Source: Gordonia sediminis
GTDB taxonomy: Bacteria; Actinomycetota; Actinomycetes; Mycobacteriales; Mycobacteriaceae
DNA: 64,000 nucleotides
Assembly: GCA_004193205.1 (NCBI GenBank)
Contig: RZUM01000009.1
Coordinates: 186,001-250,000, forward strand
Reading direction: 5' to 3'
Part shown: piece by piece, positions 63,127-64,000 of the stretch
Position numbering within the stretch: the stretch's first letter is position 1
How the letters are laid out: each line of letters starts with the position of its first letter
The notes under the pieces: generated by a model
Database searches by the model: none
What the model was told of the DNA's origin: nothing
The model's input: only the letters and a program-made list of their open reading frames with translations
Program-made: the position numbers and the translations under genes

Positions 63127-64000
63127 AACTGGTGATCGGCGCGTCCGGATTCCTCGGGTCGCACGTGGTCCGGCAGCTCGTGGAGTCCGGGGAGGCGGTC
63201 CGCGTGCTGGTCCGCGCGACGAGTGACACCCGCGCCATCGACGATCTGCCGTTCGACCGTGTCGTCGGGGAGCTGTTGGACACCGCCGCGGTGGCATCGG
63301 CGCTCGATGGCTGTGACGTGGTGTTCTACTGCGCGGTCGACACACGCGCGTGGCTCAGAGACCCGGCGGTGCTGTACCGGACCAATGTCGATGCCCTGCG
63401 CGCCGTGCTGGACGTCGCCGTGCAGTCGGAACTGCACGCGTTCGTGTTCACGAGCACCATGGCGACGATCGGCCGCGTCCGTGGCCGTCGGGCCACCGAG
63501 GACGATCCGTTCAACTGGGCGGACAAAGCGCCCGACTACGTGAAATCCCGTGTCGCAGCCGAGAACCTCGTACTGGAGTATGCGCGTCAGCGTGGTCTTC
63601 CCGCGGTCGCGATGTGCGTCGCCAACACCTACGGCGCCGGCGACTGGCAACCGACGCCGCACGGCGCGTTCGTCGCCGGTGCCACCCTCGGCCGGCTCCC
63701 GTTCACGGTCCAGGGATGCCGCGCCGAGTCGGTGGGCATCGACGATGCGGCCCGTGCGCTGATTCTCGCCGCCGATCACGGTCGGACCGGTGAGCGCTAC
63801 ATCGTGTCGGAGCGATTCATCGGACTCGACGAGATCATCTCGGCCGCCGCAGCCACCGGCGGACACCGCCCGCCTCGGCTGGTGCTGCACCGCCGGGTGT
63901 TGTACCTGGCGGGCGCGGTCGGTTCACTCGTCGCCACCCTGGCCCGCCGGCCGATGAAGCTGTCGGTCACGTCGGTGCGGCTGATGCACTACATGTCGCC
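63123..64000 (+). CDS. NAD(P)-dependent epimerase/dehydratase-like protein (C-terminus outside window)
   Basis: The visible 292 residues form an extended SDR: LVIGASGFLGSHVVRQL at the N-terminus, FTSTMATIG, and a region ending DDAARALILAADHG. The catalytic Tyr is in DYVKSRVAAE, where the usual Lys four residues later is Arg and a Lys sits two residues after the Tyr. The GTG at 63123 overlaps the kinase stop as GTGA. The gene runs off the right edge. Confidence 0.82.
   Translation, partial: MKLVIGASGFLGSHVVRQLVESGEAVRVLVRATSDTRAIDDLPFDRVVGELLDTAAVASALDGCDVVFYCAVDTRAWLRDPAVLYRTNVDALRAVLDVAVQSELHAFVFTSTMATIGRVRGRRATEDDPFNWADKAPDYVKSRVAAENLVLEYARQRGLPAVAMCVANTYGAGDWQPTPHGAFVAGATLGRLPFTVQGCRAESVGIDDAARALILAADHGRTGERYIVSERFIGLDEIISAAAATGGHRPPRLVLHRRVLYLAGAVGSLVATLARRPMKLSVTSVRLMHYMS

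Overview
The window is GC-rich actinobacterial DNA from a mycolic-acid-producing relative of Gordonia, Rhodococcus and Mycobacterium. The evidence is a mycofactocin locus, an antigen-85-type exported acyltransferase, Mce-associated membrane proteins, a KshB-type steroid hydroxylase reductase, an accA2/accD2-type locus and the str ribosomal operon. Gordonia is my best guess at genus, by inference only. Nearly every operon is tightly packed, with ATGA or GTGA start/stop overlaps. I saw no prophage, transposon, CRISPR array, tRNA or rRNA gene.

Layout. 1-9745: mycofactocin RiPP locus (mftR forward; mftA, B, C, D, E, F, G reverse). It is split between mftD and mftE by a mycofactocin-type SDR, a 21-bp minisatellite with a long hairpin, and a forward CoA-racemase gene. 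9772-11286: a KstR-type operator, kshB and a DoxX protein. 11328-15628: alkylation-repair protein, ferredoxin reductase and four tandem Mce-associated membrane proteins. 15700-22428: SDR/TetR/P450 cluster, menC, a DUF2236 oxygenase-like gene, a hydrolase and a mycolyltransferase-like protein. 22557-26583: a SHOCT protein, then a four-gene coupled operon of two TIGR04222-type membrane proteins with Cys/Gly-repeat tails, a DUF692 (MNIO) enzyme and a small partner protein. 26611-31351: str operon (rpsL-rpsG-fusA-tuf) with promoter, internal stem-loops and terminator. 31521-34707: secreted protein, exonuclease III, ammonium transporter. 34918-39903: AcoR-like regulator, aldehyde dehydrogenase, NDMA-type alcohol dehydrogenase and a lipoprotein. 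39917-47970: unusual pyruvate-kinase-like protein, ABC exporter, DUF1059, BTAD regulator, hydrolase, DUF222-HNH protein. 48229-58161: acyl-CoA carboxylase catabolic operon (TetR, enoyl-CoA hydratase, two acyl-CoA dehydrogenases, carboxylase alpha and beta, AtuA-like, TIGR03084-like). 58377-64000: thioesterase and a coupled operon beginning with a FadD17-like ligase behind a KstR-like promoter element, then an F420-type oxidoreductase, a phosphotransferase-like protein and an epimerase cut by the window edge.

How the parts connect. The mft locus makes a peptide-derived redox cofactor, and the window also holds likely clients: the SDR at 4952-5764 and the alcohol dehydrogenase at 38223-39341. 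KstR-type palindromes precede kshB, that SDR and (imperfectly) the FadD17-like gene, which suggests a sterol-responsive regulon. The best candidate for an undescribed system is 23599-26583, where membrane-anchored proteins with Cys-Gly repeat tails are coupled to an MNIO enzyme of the kind that modifies cysteines in RiPP precursors.
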